Shown piece by piece: positions 42,008 to 50,479 of a DNA stretch of 64,000 nt. Every line of letters starts with the position of its first letter. Position 1 is the first letter of the stretch. The translations under genes were made by a program, and so were the position numbers. The notes below the pieces were generated by a model. That model saw nothing but the letters and a program-made list of their open reading frames with translations, did no database searches and was not told the origin of the DNA. Origin of the DNA: Encephalitozoon hellem ATCC 50504 (taxonomy: Eukaryota > Microsporidia > Unikaryonidae); the NCBI RefSeq assembly GCF_000277815.2, contig NC_018474.1:149234-213233 (forward strand), read 5' to 3'.

Positions 42008-44809
42008 ATGTTTTACTTGAGCAGAGCTGTTATAAACACAGATTTATATACGAAGGTATTGTGCATTTTATCGAGTGTATGCTTCGTGCAAACCTCATCA
42101 GTAACCATTTATAACATTAACTGTAGAAGGCTTATATATGCCAAGAAGATAGAGTTTTTCGATGTGATAAAGTCTGCAGCTGTTGTTGGTGATCAAATTC
42201 TCATTGTTTTCAACGGATATCTTGTGTTTCTAGATAAGGATCTTAATGAAAGGATCCGACACAGATTTGGCAGATGTTCTATAGATTATAGACAGGTGGG
42301 AGCATACATTGCACATGGGAGGAATAGCATATGTCTTGCATCCTTTTTTGGAAGTATGGTCTTTTACTCTTTTGAAGACAGGTTGGAATCTCCTATTGAA
42401 CACTTTGCAGACGAAAATACCATTTTGGATCTTAAGGCGATAGAAGGAACAAAACGTTATCTTTTGTTGGTGAGGAATTTAAATGGGGTGTTTGCAAGAA
42501 TTTATGAGCACAAACCTGAGATGATAAAGATGTTGAGAGAGATAAATGTTCCTGGAGGATACATTGCCGTCCCCTTGAAAGATAGCTTTGCTGTATTTTC
42601 TCCAGACAGGGTGTTTTTTTTCAAAGATGGTGATGAGATTGAGGTTTATAAGATCTCTCAAGGATTATCTGGAGACCTAACTCTCATTAAGGCAGACGCA
42701 GGGCATGAATGCAAAGACATATCTGAAGTTAAACTATTTACGTGCTATACATCTCATTGTGATAAGGGTTGCTCGCTGATGCTAATAGCAAATGAAGAAG
42801 GAGAGCTTTTTAGCCTTAAGTGCACTGAAATGTTGAAGCTAGAGTATATTGGGAGGATAAATCCCTCTAAGGATATAGAAATGCATTCTTCGGGCTTTTT
42901 AGTATCTGTGGGCTATAATTCAGACAACTGTGTATACTTTATAATGAAAGAAGGAGAGGTATGGAGCCTCGAGCTAGTTGATGCGATTGAAACGATCAAA
43001 GGATTGTCCACGTCAGCAATAACGTTCGATGGGCTGCATCATGTATATGTTTCAGACGGGCATTACATTGGAGAGATTGCCGAAAAGGAACCCTTTCACT
43101 TATTAAATGAAGTGAGGCTTTTTGAAGAAGGCAAAGAAAAGGAAGTAAGAGGTACATTTAGCTGTAGAAAGTCTATGTGTATACAATATGACGATGAAGT
43201 ACACTGCTTTCTCTTGGAAGGAGAAAAGATGGCGAATCTATATAGATTTACAGCCAAAGACGAGATAATCGGGTATTTTAGGGTTGGGAAGGATGATTTC
43301 TATATGATGGCAGGGTTGGTAATGATTTGTAACAATGAAAACGGAAGTGTGGTTGCTATTAAGGAGCATAGAATTGACTATGATGTGTTTTCAGGAAATA
43401 GCCAGCATGTGTTTGTTGGATATAGGAACAGAATAACCAGACTTGATTCCTCAAGCTCAGAAGATATTGAAATAGGGTTTGTAGTTAAGGAAATGGAGAC
43501 GAGCGAGAGGTATTTGTTTATACTGACAGGAAAGAGGGTCCTTAGGGTATATGGAATAGAAGACAGAAGATTCGTATTTATCCAATCGTTCCGTTTTGAT
43601 GTAATGTTTTTGTCTTTGTTTAATGGGTTCCTCTACACAATTGGAACTGAAATACATAGATTTAAGATCAATGAAGATGGATCGCTCTCACTTCCCATAA
43701 GAGTAAGAGAATATGGCCAACCTATTGGAAAAAAGGAAGGTGTTGTAATTTTCGAAGAGAAAGTTGTAGATTTGGGGCGCGAGAGAATTCTGGATATTGA
43801 TGGGTGGAAGAGTGTTTTTCTGGGAGATAAGGTGGTGATTGCCGATGGATGTGGACTAAAAATTTATGGATATAAAAAACACAGAGTGTTTGCAACCGAT
43901 GTAATGAGTGGGAAGGGAGAGTACAAGATCATAGGTAGAGAGGCTGTATATATCGATAACAATTCTGATGGCTTTAAGATAAAAAGGTTTGATGGGTCTT
44001 TGGTGGTTGAGGGCTGTGGGAATGCTATAGAGTTTTCTTCTTCGGAATATCAGATTGTCTCTGCATATGCTAGAATTTATGACAAAGAAGGTGCCAAGAG
44101 CAAGTATTTCTTGAAAGTATACAAGAATGGAGGTCTTCTCTACGATTTTGAAATATTCGGAAAGATTGAGGTAATTACAGTTAATGGAAAGGAGGTCTAT
44201 TGTAGCATCGAGAACAACCTATATTGTTATGAGATTGGTGTGAAAACACTTCTCAAAAAGTTCAAAGTGGCACTTCCATCAAGAATAACCAAGATGTGCA
44301 CTGGAGAAGATAGGCTATTTGTTGGAACAGAAAAGAACTCTGTGTTTGTGGTGAAAGATAGAAGAATTGTCTGTAGAGAACGGATTCCAAGGCACGTGAT
44401 GGCTTTAGAAAGTATGGATGATGGATGTCTGGTGGTAGGCGAGCGGGTGGGAAATGTAGTTATAATGAAGATAAAGGATGACTCTCTAGTTTCTGTAGCA
44501 ACAATTTTTATCAATGATATGCCTATCCAATTTGTTTCTCAAGATAAGGTTTTTGGAATATGCACAAGTGGGAAGGTTATTGAAATCATAAAGATTGACG
44601 AGGAGTTGTTTGAGTTCCTTGAGCAGATTGGGCAAAAGATATCGGAAGCCTTGAATAAGCCTTTTTTTCAACCTTTCAGAAGAAACAGATTCATTAGCTC
44701 TGAATATATTAGAGAATTCGTTAATCTTAGTGAGCAGCAAGTCAAAAATGTGCAGCTGAAAACTGGCATAGATGTTGAGAAGATGCTTGAGGTGATCAGC
44801 ACTATTTGA
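42008..44809 (+). CDS. RSE1: SF3b complex subunit Rse1/SF3B3-like (CPSF_A superfamily)
   Basis: 933 aa, against ~1200-1360 in other eukaryotes. It is probably a three-propeller scaffold of the SF3b part of the U2 snRNP. The N-terminus (M-F-Y-L-S-R-A ... I-E-F-F-D-V-I-K-S-A-A) parallels SF3B3, where the first blade ends V-F-G-V-I-R-S-L. The body has repeated beta-propeller strands with periodic hydrophobics. The end (R-I-P-R-H-V-M-A-L then L-S-E-Q-Q-V-K-N-V) fits the CPSF_A domain and its terminal helix. Related DDB1 and CPSF160 proteins share this fold, so the exact paralogue is less certain. An Hsh49-like gene at 49967 supports the SF3b reading. Confidence 0.6.
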   Translation: MFYLSRAVINTDLYTKVLCILSSVCFVQTSSVTIYNINCRRLIYAKKIEFFDVIKSAAVVGDQILIVFNGYLVFLDKDLNERIRHRFGRCSIDYRQVGAYIAHGRNSICLASFFGSMVFYSFEDRLESPIEHFADENTILDLKAIEGTKRYLLLVRNLNGVFARIYEHKPEMIKMLREINVPGGYIAVPLKDSFAVFSPDRVFFFKDGDEIEVYKISQGLSGDLTLIKADAGHECKDISEVKLFTCYTSHCDKGCSLMLIANEEGELFSLKCTEMLKLEYIGRINPSKDIEMHSSGFLVSVGYNSDNCVYFIMKEGEVWSLELVDAIETIKGLSTSAITFDGLHHVYVSDGHYIGEIAEKEPFHLLNEVRLFEEGKEKEVRGTFSCRKSMCIQYDDEVHCFLLEGEKMANLYRFTAKDEIIGYFRVGKDDFYMMAGLVMICNNENGSVVAIKEHRIDYDVFSGNSQHVFVGYRNRITRLDSSSSEDIEIGFVVKEMETSERYLFILTGKRVLRVYGIEDRRFVFIQSFRFDVMFLSLFNGFLYTIGTEIHRFKINEDGSLSLPIRVREYGQPIGKKEGVVIFEEKVVDLGRERILDIDGWKSVFLGDKVVIADGCGLKIYGYKKHRVFATDVMSGKGEYKIIGREAVYIDNNSDGFKIKRFDGSLVVEGCGNAIEFSSSEYQIVSAYARIYDKEGAKSKYFLKVYKNGGLLYDFEIFGKIEVITVNGKEVYCSIENNLYCYEIGVKTLLKKFKVALPSRITKMCTGEDRLFVGTEKNSVFVVKDRRIVCRERIPRHVMALESMDDGCLVVGERVGNVVIMKIKDDSLVSVATIFINDMPIQFVSQDKVFGICTSGKVIEIIKIDEELFEFLEQIGQKISEALNKPFFQPFRRNRFISSEYIREFVNLSEQQVKNVQLKTGIDVEKMLEVISTI

Positions 44810-44855
44810 GATCCATCCTTGAAATATTTGAAACAAGAAAAATAGCCCATTTGAA

Positions 44856-45401
44856 ATGTATAAAGTCGAGCCTATGCTTCCTAGTGACGTCTTCTCGTTA
44901 GACTGGATAAACCTAGATGAAAAGTCAGAAAGCTTTCCATTGAGCTATTATCTTTACTATCTAGTTAACCATGCAGAAGATTGCATTGTTATTCCCTCTG
45001 AGCCAGAATATAAGACATCCTTTACTTACAAGAGGAATGTGTGTGCATATATGATAGGAAAATTGGAGGAAAATGGTGAATTCATAAATGCACACATCTC
45101 TGCCGTCTCAGTTGCACCTTCTTATAGGAGGAATCGTTTTGGAAAGCTTTGCATGGGAATTATGGAGAAAAACGGGGATATTTATAATGCACATTTTGCT
45201 GACTTGTATGTTAGGGAAGGAAACATAGCAGCAATTGAATTCTACAAAAAGCTAGGATATGTTGTTTATAGAAAGGTGTTCAATTACTATATCGAGGGTA
45301 ATGGAGAAAATGCCCTTGACATGAGGAAGTCATTAGAAGCAGACAAAAACAAGGCATGTATGATAAGGGGTGCAGACATTCAGGCCTCCGAACTAAAATA
45401 G
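44856..45401 (+). CDS. NAT3: NatB N-terminal acetyltransferase catalytic subunit
   Basis: 181 aa, the usual size. NatB acetylates nascent proteins that begin Met-Asp, Met-Glu or Met-Asn. The start has the family pattern M-x-x-V-E-P-M-L-P-S-D-V-F and N-L-D-E-K-S-E-S-F-P-L-S-Y-Y-L-Y-Y-L. The acetyl-CoA loop is V-A-P-S-Y-R-R-N-R-F-G-K. The D-L-Y-V-R-E-G-N-x-A-A-I-E-F-Y-K-K-L-G-Y segment and the Y-Y-I-E-G-N-G-E-N-A-L-D-M-R-K-S-L end are typical of Naa20/Nat3. GCCCATTTGAA precedes the ATG. Confidence 0.93.
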   Translation: MYKVEPMLPSDVFSLDWINLDEKSESFPLSYYLYYLVNHAEDCIVIPSEPEYKTSFTYKRNVCAYMIGKLEENGEFINAHISAVSVAPSYRRNRFGKLCMGIMEKNGDIYNAHFADLYVREGNIAAIEFYKKLGYVVYRKVFNYYIEGNGENALDMRKSLEADKNKACMIRGADIQASELK

Positions 45402-45497
45402 CCAGTGATTAAATATTTGGATAGTAACACCTAAAATTTTCCATCGACTTGGATCCATTTATCACAACAGTTTCCTTCTTATTATCTCCGACGCTCC

Positions 45498-48176
45498 TTA
45501 TAAAGACTTTTTGTACCTTACAAACTCATCGAGACTTGCAAAATTCTTACCTTCGTACACAAGATAATCTTCCACAGTGATATACTCTTTGCGATTATAT
45601 CCATCACGATACATCATGCAGAGTTTTCCCGGATACTTTTTGCTGAAACAAAAGCCATATCTTATATAGCTTCCCCCTTGGTTAAGGTACTCCAGGAGTT
45701 TTTCTTCATCTTCAAAGTAATACTTATGACTTTTTATACTCTTAAAGTTTGTAAGCATTTTTTTGGCTGTTCTAGATATGAATTCGTCTAGGTCATCATA
45801 TGAATCTTCCTTGTAGTAATACTTTTCTGCCTCCTGTATCTTTATGTGGACATATATGTCATCAGATACCTTTAGAACCACCACAGGGGATCCATCTCTC
45901 CTACTTCTTCTTAGAAGTATGGAAGAAGAATTATCTCTGAGATATCTTTCAGATTCCTCGCTGTTAAAATCCTTAAACAAGGGATGTGTCATAAAGCGGG
46001 AGTGATGAGGTTTCTTTTCTGAAGTAACAATGTTTGCTGTGTATGATAATAAGAAGTCATTCATGTACTGGATCTTTACAGTTACCAGTTGATTTAAGAA
46101 AAGCTCTTCTTGATCCCTGTGCTTTTTTATGTATATGGCTGCAGAGGTGGAATCAGAACTCAGGAGATAGTACGTGGGTCCACACTTCGAAATCCTCCCT
46201 TCTATTATCTTTCCAATCATGTCTGGCCCAGATCCTGTTAGTTCTTCGAAGATAAGATGGTCAGGGAGGCCAGAATATATCGATCTATCGCTATCCAGCA
46301 AAGTCTTATAAACGTTGATAGCCATAGGGTCTTCGAGTTTCTGGATATTAGAATCAGAAATCCTCAGGATCTCTTTATCGTTACTTAATGCCTTCTTTAC
46401 TGAGTCAACGGCCTTTCCACCGACAGATTCTTCATTGCACAAATCTGTACACAGCCTCCTCGCAATGCCGTAATTCTTTGGATGGACCGGCGTAGAATCC
46501 AGCACTTCATTCCTAGAACCTCTGGGAAGCACTTCAGGGTATATCCTGAGATATGTTGTAAGATTGATGTATTCTTCTTCACTTTCACACAGATCCTGAA
46601 GATCTTCTAGCTTTGCTACATATTTCAGATTAGATAGGCTATCCCTTAGAGTATCACTAATTGGGATGAGCGACAGTAGGCCTTCCTTTCTTTTATTGTT
46701 AAGAAGGTAATTCACGTCAACTCCGACTATCGATATTGCGGTTAGAATTCCTCTTTTTATAGTCTCGACCATTAGATTTCTGGGTAAAACCTCTTGGATA
46801 TACATGATGTTCTTATTTAGCATGTCGCTGTACTCAATCTCAGGGCATTGTATCAGCCTTGCTATGTTGTAGCAAAACGAATAGGTGCCCTCCGATTTCA
46901 TTTGCCCGATTTTGTTCTCGACATAAAGAGGATTCCACTGCGAAAGAGTCTTCATCAAATATCTGATAGATGTAGTAAATCCGCTAACTGCAGTGCAACA
47001 GGGGTTAAACTCCCCAATAAACTTCAGAAGCTCGTCCTCCTCTTCTTCCCTAACAGTTGTACAGTCGACCAGATCCCCTTCAAAATTCACAATGACTGCT
47101 TTGAGGTACTTCTTTTCTTTTGTAACACCACACACATGTGTCCCTTCTCTTTTGATTCCTATCGATCCATTTACTATTCTGTCAACAACTTCAGTAAAAA
47201 CATTCTTTTTTGTTTCTTCAAGCCTCATCTCCTCAAGAACCAAAGGAATAATCACCTCTTTACTTACTTTTTCTATTGAAGAGCGCACTATCCTTTCTCG
47301 GCATCTATTCCAAGGATCGTCATATGAAATATCGCTCAAATAGAAGTCTACTAGGTTTTTCCTTATGATATCATCTCTGACCTGAAGCTCATTTTTATCG
47401 TTTCTTATCCCGTGATTCTTAAAAATCATGTATAGAGCACTTCTGAACAAAGGATGCAGAGAGATTCTTTGAACCAGTTCGGATTCATTATCAAACCCTA
47501 AAAAAGAGGAAGAATCCTGAGGTTCATGAATCCTCTTCTTCATTCTTATATTCTCACAAAAGTCTTCTACAGAAAGTAATTCCTGAGGAAGCTTAAGATC
47601 TTTTTGCAAGTGCTTTTTATATCTAGAGTACCACTTAAGAGCATGGACGATTTCAATATTCTGAAGAAGTTCGTCATCTCCATACTTTTCATTTATCTTC
47701 TTTTTCAGGCCCATAAATTCCCTGTATTCATTAAAAATGTCTACAATCTTGTATCCTTCTTCAATTCCAATATCTTCAACAGAGTTGTGCAACAGCACAA
47801 AGTGAATGCTGTATCCCTTCCCTAATAGCTCAATAACTTTCTTGAGCGACTCAGAATTAACTTGCATACTATTCATTGCATATTCATATACCTTGTTTGG
47901 ATCAATGGATTCATCTTTCGGCGTTACCAAATCACCATCGGCAATCCCTTCATCCAACTCTCCTCGTTCGTCTTCAAGAACGTAGCCATACTCCTCTCCT
48001 GTACCAAAAATTTCAAAGAATAAAGAGTCTCTGTCTCCATAGTCGATGGAAGAGATGCTTTCCTCAGAGGCGGCATTGTCGTCCTCCTCAAAAAGATCCT
48101 CAAGCACACGTTTCTTTACTGTCTGACGCCCCCTCCTACTTATGTTTATAATTTCCTCCTCGCTGGAATCACTCAT
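45498..48176 (-). CDS. SPT6: Transcription elongation factor Spt6, compact
   Basis: 892 aa, against 1451 in yeast. Spt6 is a histone chaperone that travels with RNA polymerase II. The N-terminus is acidic (D-S-S-E-E-E and E-E-D-D-N). A helical Tex-like core and YqgF-like domain occupy residues ~130-470, then a helix-hairpin-helix region with R-L-C-T-D-L-C-N-E-E. An S1 domain lies near 655-715. The C-terminal part is the tandem SH2: R-F-M-T-H-P-L-F-K-D-F-N, S-I-L-L-R-R-S-R-R-D-G, V-L-K-V-S-D-D-I-Y-V-H-I. The first SH2 keeps the phosphate-binding Arg in L-L-R-R-S. The C-terminal linker is short. Confidence 0.9.
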   Translation of the reverse strand: MSDSSEEEIINISRRGRQTVKKRVLEDLFEEDDNAASEESISSIDYGDRDSLFFEIFGTGEEYGYVLEDERGELDEGIADGDLVTPKDESIDPNKVYEYAMNSMQVNSESLKKVIELLGKGYSIHFVLLHNSVEDIGIEEGYKIVDIFNEYREFMGLKKKINEKYGDDELLQNIEIVHALKWYSRYKKHLQKDLKLPQELLSVEDFCENIRMKKRIHEPQDSSSFLGFDNESELVQRISLHPLFRSALYMIFKNHGIRNDKNELQVRDDIIRKNLVDFYLSDISYDDPWNRCRERIVRSSIEKVSKEVIIPLVLEEMRLEETKKNVFTEVVDRIVNGSIGIKREGTHVCGVTKEKKYLKAVIVNFEGDLVDCTTVREEEEDELLKFIGEFNPCCTAVSGFTTSIRYLMKTLSQWNPLYVENKIGQMKSEGTYSFCYNIARLIQCPEIEYSDMLNKNIMYIQEVLPRNLMVETIKRGILTAISIVGVDVNYLLNNKRKEGLLSLIPISDTLRDSLSNLKYVAKLEDLQDLCESEEEYINLTTYLRIYPEVLPRGSRNEVLDSTPVHPKNYGIARRLCTDLCNEESVGGKAVDSVKKALSNDKEILRISDSNIQKLEDPMAINVYKTLLDSDRSIYSGLPDHLIFEELTGSGPDMIGKIIEGRISKCGPTYYLLSSDSTSAAIYIKKHRDQEELFLNQLVTVKIQYMNDFLLSYTANIVTSEKKPHHSRFMTHPLFKDFNSEESERYLRDNSSSILLRRSRRDGSPVVVLKVSDDIYVHIKIQEAEKYYYKEDSYDDLDEFISRTAKKMLTNFKSIKSHKYYFEDEEKLLEYLNQGGSYIRYGFCFSKKYPGKLCMMYRDGYNRKEYITVEDYLVYEGKNFASLDEFVRYKKSL

Positions 48177-48273
48177 TTCAAGGACTTCTTAAAAATGGGT
48201 TTAACAACAAAACATTCTGGGATACTAATCATCAAAAAGATTCTTATGTAAGAAGCAAATCCGCTTTTATTGT

Positions 48274-49014
48274 TTAAACACGGCTTTTGTCGAGCTGGTT
48301 GAGGATATCGGCAAACTCCAATAGTGGATTCAGTGTTCTTGGTTTCTCTTCCCATTGGTCTGGAAGAATCATTGATGACGTTGCTTCAAGAGCTGCAATG
48401 GAAGCTTTGGCAAAATTTTCTGTCGTTGAGGTGGCTCCAGAGGATATCGTGTAAAGATCCTTGATCCCTGCAAGCTCAAATATCTTCTTATTAACACTTC
48501 CGGATATAATCCCTGTTCCCCTAGGTGCAGGAATCACTCGAACAATGGAGGTTCCGCATTTACCAGATCCCTTGCAGGAAATAGTGTGAGGCTTTCCTTG
48601 GTCTCCATCCCAAAGTCCTAGCCTTACAGGCCTAATTGCACACTTGGCTCTAGCTATAGCCCCTCGGATTGCAGATGCAGCTTCTTTCGATGCCTTAGTC
48701 CCAAGACCAACATGTCCATTTCCATCTCCGACCACAACCACAGCCTTTATCCTAGTTTTCTGTCCGGCCCTTGTCTGCTTCTGAACAGACTTAATGGACA
48801 ATACTTCCTCCTTTATCGAGTTTCCGCATAGCATGTCAACTATCTCCGGCTCACGAATCACATGAGAAAACTTAAATATTTGGTCCAGAGACGTTATCTT
48901 AAACATCTTCACCAGCCTCCCAACGGCCGTCTTTGGTACCCACTCACTCTCCTCTTTTCTAGGAAATGGCCTGCCTGGATTTCTCTTTTCAATACTCTTT
49001 TCAATACCTTCCAT
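48274..49014 (-). CDS. RPS2: 40S ribosomal protein uS5 (S2)
   Basis: 246 aa. uS5 lies at the mRNA entry channel and affects decoding accuracy. The start is followed by [13 protein letters not shown] and I-T-S-L-D-Q-I-F. The S5 signature [20 protein letters not shown] and [12 protein letters not shown] follow, then the C-terminal P-R-G-T-G-I and [13 protein letters not shown] segments. It lies 97 bp from SPT6 on the same strand. Confidence 0.97.
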   Translation of the reverse strand: MEGIEKSIEKRNPGRPFPRKEESEWVPKTAVGRLVKMFKITSLDQIFKFSHVIREPEIVDMLCGNSIKEEVLSIKSVQKQTRAGQKTRIKAVVVVGDGNGHVGLGTKASKEAASAIRGAIARAKCAIRPVRLGLWDGDQGKPHTISCKGSGKCGTSIVRVIPAPRGTGIISGSVNKKIFELAGIKDLYTISSGATSTTENFAKASIAALEATSSMILPDQWEEKPRTLNPLLEFADILNQLDKSRV

Positions 49015-49044
49015 TTTAAGGGCCTAGATGAGAGCAAAAAATTT
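49015..49044 (-). promoter_or_regulatory. Upstream signal of RPS2 (AAATTTTTT + GGCCCTTAAA)
   Basis: On the minus strand AAATTTTTT (49036-49044) precedes GGCCC (49020-49024) and TTAAAATG. It matches the arrangement at RPL17 and RPL40. Confidence 0.55.
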
Positions 49045-49132
49045 ACTTCTGCTGCACGGAGAGTCTCCAGGCATTAGGATTATTTTATATCTAAATATTC
49101 AAAATGCGAAATGTTTTGAATAAACAATAGAT

Positions 49133-49354
49133 ATGAAATGCAGAAAGGCCTGCACGAAAGCCCTTTTGTCCCTTTCATTAACTCCAGCTGGAAAAACAAT
49201 AGACAGTTTTACTAGGGATATAAAGCTAGTCAGGGACAATCCTGCACTCCTCCAAACGTTCTATGAATATATTTCTATAAAATACGGCGTTAGATGCGAG
49301 GTGGGAATTGGCCTAGTGGAAAGAATGATAATGGTGAACAGCTTTAAACAGTAA
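49133..49354 (+). CDS. Short hypothetical protein
   Basis: 73 aa from the ATG at 49133. The sequence is helical with Lys and Cys near the start (K-C-R-K-A-C-T-K-A) and a hydrophobic face (L-L-Q-T-F-Y-E-Y-I). It has no membrane helix or motif. It fits neatly between RPS2 and the VPS9 gene, ending 25 bp before it, which argues that it is real. I do not recognise it. Confidence 0.45.
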   Translation: MKCRKACTKALLSLSLTPAGKTIDSFTRDIKLVRDNPALLQTFYEYISIKYGVRCEVGIGLVERMIMVNSFKQ

Positions 49355-49379
49355 GTGAGGTAAGCTTAACTTTAGACTT

Positions 49380-49931
49380 ATGGACATAGACGACCCTACC
49401 AATGATCTTGTGAACAAAAAAATTCTTTTGTACAGATGGATCGGTCCAGAACATCTAGAAATCGAGAATGTAGAGAAGAATGTGCTAGAGAATATTTCTG
49501 AAGGATTTAAGGGTCTTTCTTTTCTCCAAACACCAACGGAAAAGATATCTTGTATAATGAATATCATAGAAAAGCTATATGAATCCATTGGGAGAAATGA
49601 GGGACAGGACAAGATTCTTCCATCCATTATCTATTGCATTATAAAGTCATCGGTCCCTAACATGTACTTGGAGGCCAGGTTCATGGTTCTTTACAGGAGG
49701 AAACACACTGAAAAATGCAATGAGAGATGCAATCATGGGCTTAACATTGAAGTCGATTGTGAATGCCTTCTTAATAGGATATATGACGAGAGAGAGGTGA
49801 GCTATTATTTGACATCGGTGCAAGCAGCAGTGGATTTCATAAGGAGAATGGAGTTTTATGACCTCAAAATAAGCGAAGGTGAATTCTATCGAAACATAAT
49901 GGATGCAATGGAACTTGTAAGAGATAGCTGA
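49380..49931 (+). CDS. Minimal VPS9-domain protein (Rab5-type GEF)
   Basis: 183 aa, essentially one VPS9 domain. Such domains activate Rab5/Vps21 GTPases at endosomes. The sequence has K-I-S-C-I-M-N-I-I-E-K-L-Y, then the core D-K-I-L-P-S-I-I-Y-C-I-I-K-S-S-V-P-N-M-Y-L with the Asp that enters the Rab switch region. The trailing E-V-S-Y-Y-L-T-S-V-Q-A-A-V-D-F-I matches the usual Y-Y-L-T-x-x-x-A-A-x-x-F. The Tyr in P-N-M-Y-L is also conserved. RIN, ubiquitin-binding and other accessory domains are absent. A Cys-rich insert (C-N-E-R-C-N-H ... C-E-C) inside the domain is unusual and might bind metal. Confidence 0.85.
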   Translation: MDIDDPTNDLVNKKILLYRWIGPEHLEIENVEKNVLENISEGFKGLSFLQTPTEKISCIMNIIEKLYESIGRNEGQDKILPSIIYCIIKSSVPNMYLEARFMVLYRRKHTEKCNERCNHGLNIEVDCECLLNRIYDEREVSYYLTSVQAAVDFIRRMEFYDLKISEGEFYRNIMDAMELVRDS

Positions 49932-49966
49932 GAGGGGCTTTTTACTTGCATATACTGTTTCCCCTG

Positions 49967-50428
49967 ATGGAAAGAAACATAGCTAACGAAGAACACAAGC
50001 TTTTTATAACTAACATTCCAACCAGGGCTAAAAAGCAATTAGTCTACGAATTACTCACACAAGTATCAAAGATTGACCATCTTTATTACAATCAAGACAA
50101 GGGATATTGCTTTGTGAGTTACAGAACACATCAAGAATTGGAGTATACTTGTAAAGTTCTTCAGGGTGTTAAACTGTATGGAAAAAGACTATATCTCAGT
50201 AAAGTTGAAGAGCAGGCCAGAGTTGTGGTTAGAAATTTAGGCCAGGAGATAGATGAGGTTTTCCTTTGGGACGTTTTCAGCAAGTTTGGGGCGTGTCACG
50301 TGGAGATGGAGAGTGAAGGCCTGGGGATTGTTGTATATAGAAAAAAGGATTCTGCTATCAGAGCTGTAAATGTGGTAAATGGAAAAGTCATAGGATATTC
50401 CAAGGTGCTTGCAGAGATTGATAAATAG
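49967..50428 (+). CDS. HSH49: SF3b subunit Hsh49/SF3B4-like, two RRMs
   Basis: 153 aa from the ATG at 49967, which follows TTTCCCCTG; the earlier frame start at 49946 has no such signal. RRM1 (residues ~10-80) has L-F-I-T-N-I-P, G-Y-C-F-V-S-Y and the SF3B4-like V-K-L-Y-G-K-R-L-Y. RRM2 (~85-153) has V-V-V-R-N-L-G-Q-E-I-D-E-V-F-L-W-D-V-F-S-K-F-G, close to SF3B4's [20 protein letters not shown]. In SF3b it contacts pre-mRNA near the branch site. Other two-RRM proteins are possible, but the R-N-L-x-x-E-I-D-E phrase is telling. Confidence 0.72.
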   Translation: MERNIANEEHKLFITNIPTRAKKQLVYELLTQVSKIDHLYYNQDKGYCFVSYRTHQELEYTCKVLQGVKLYGKRLYLSKVEEQARVVVRNLGQEIDEVFLWDVFSKFGACHVEMESEGLGIVVYRKKDSAIRAVNVVNGKVIGYSKVLAEIDK

Positions 50429-50479
50429 AGCCATAATACAATATCGGTTTTTATAGTTGTTGAGACTTAGTAAAAAATC

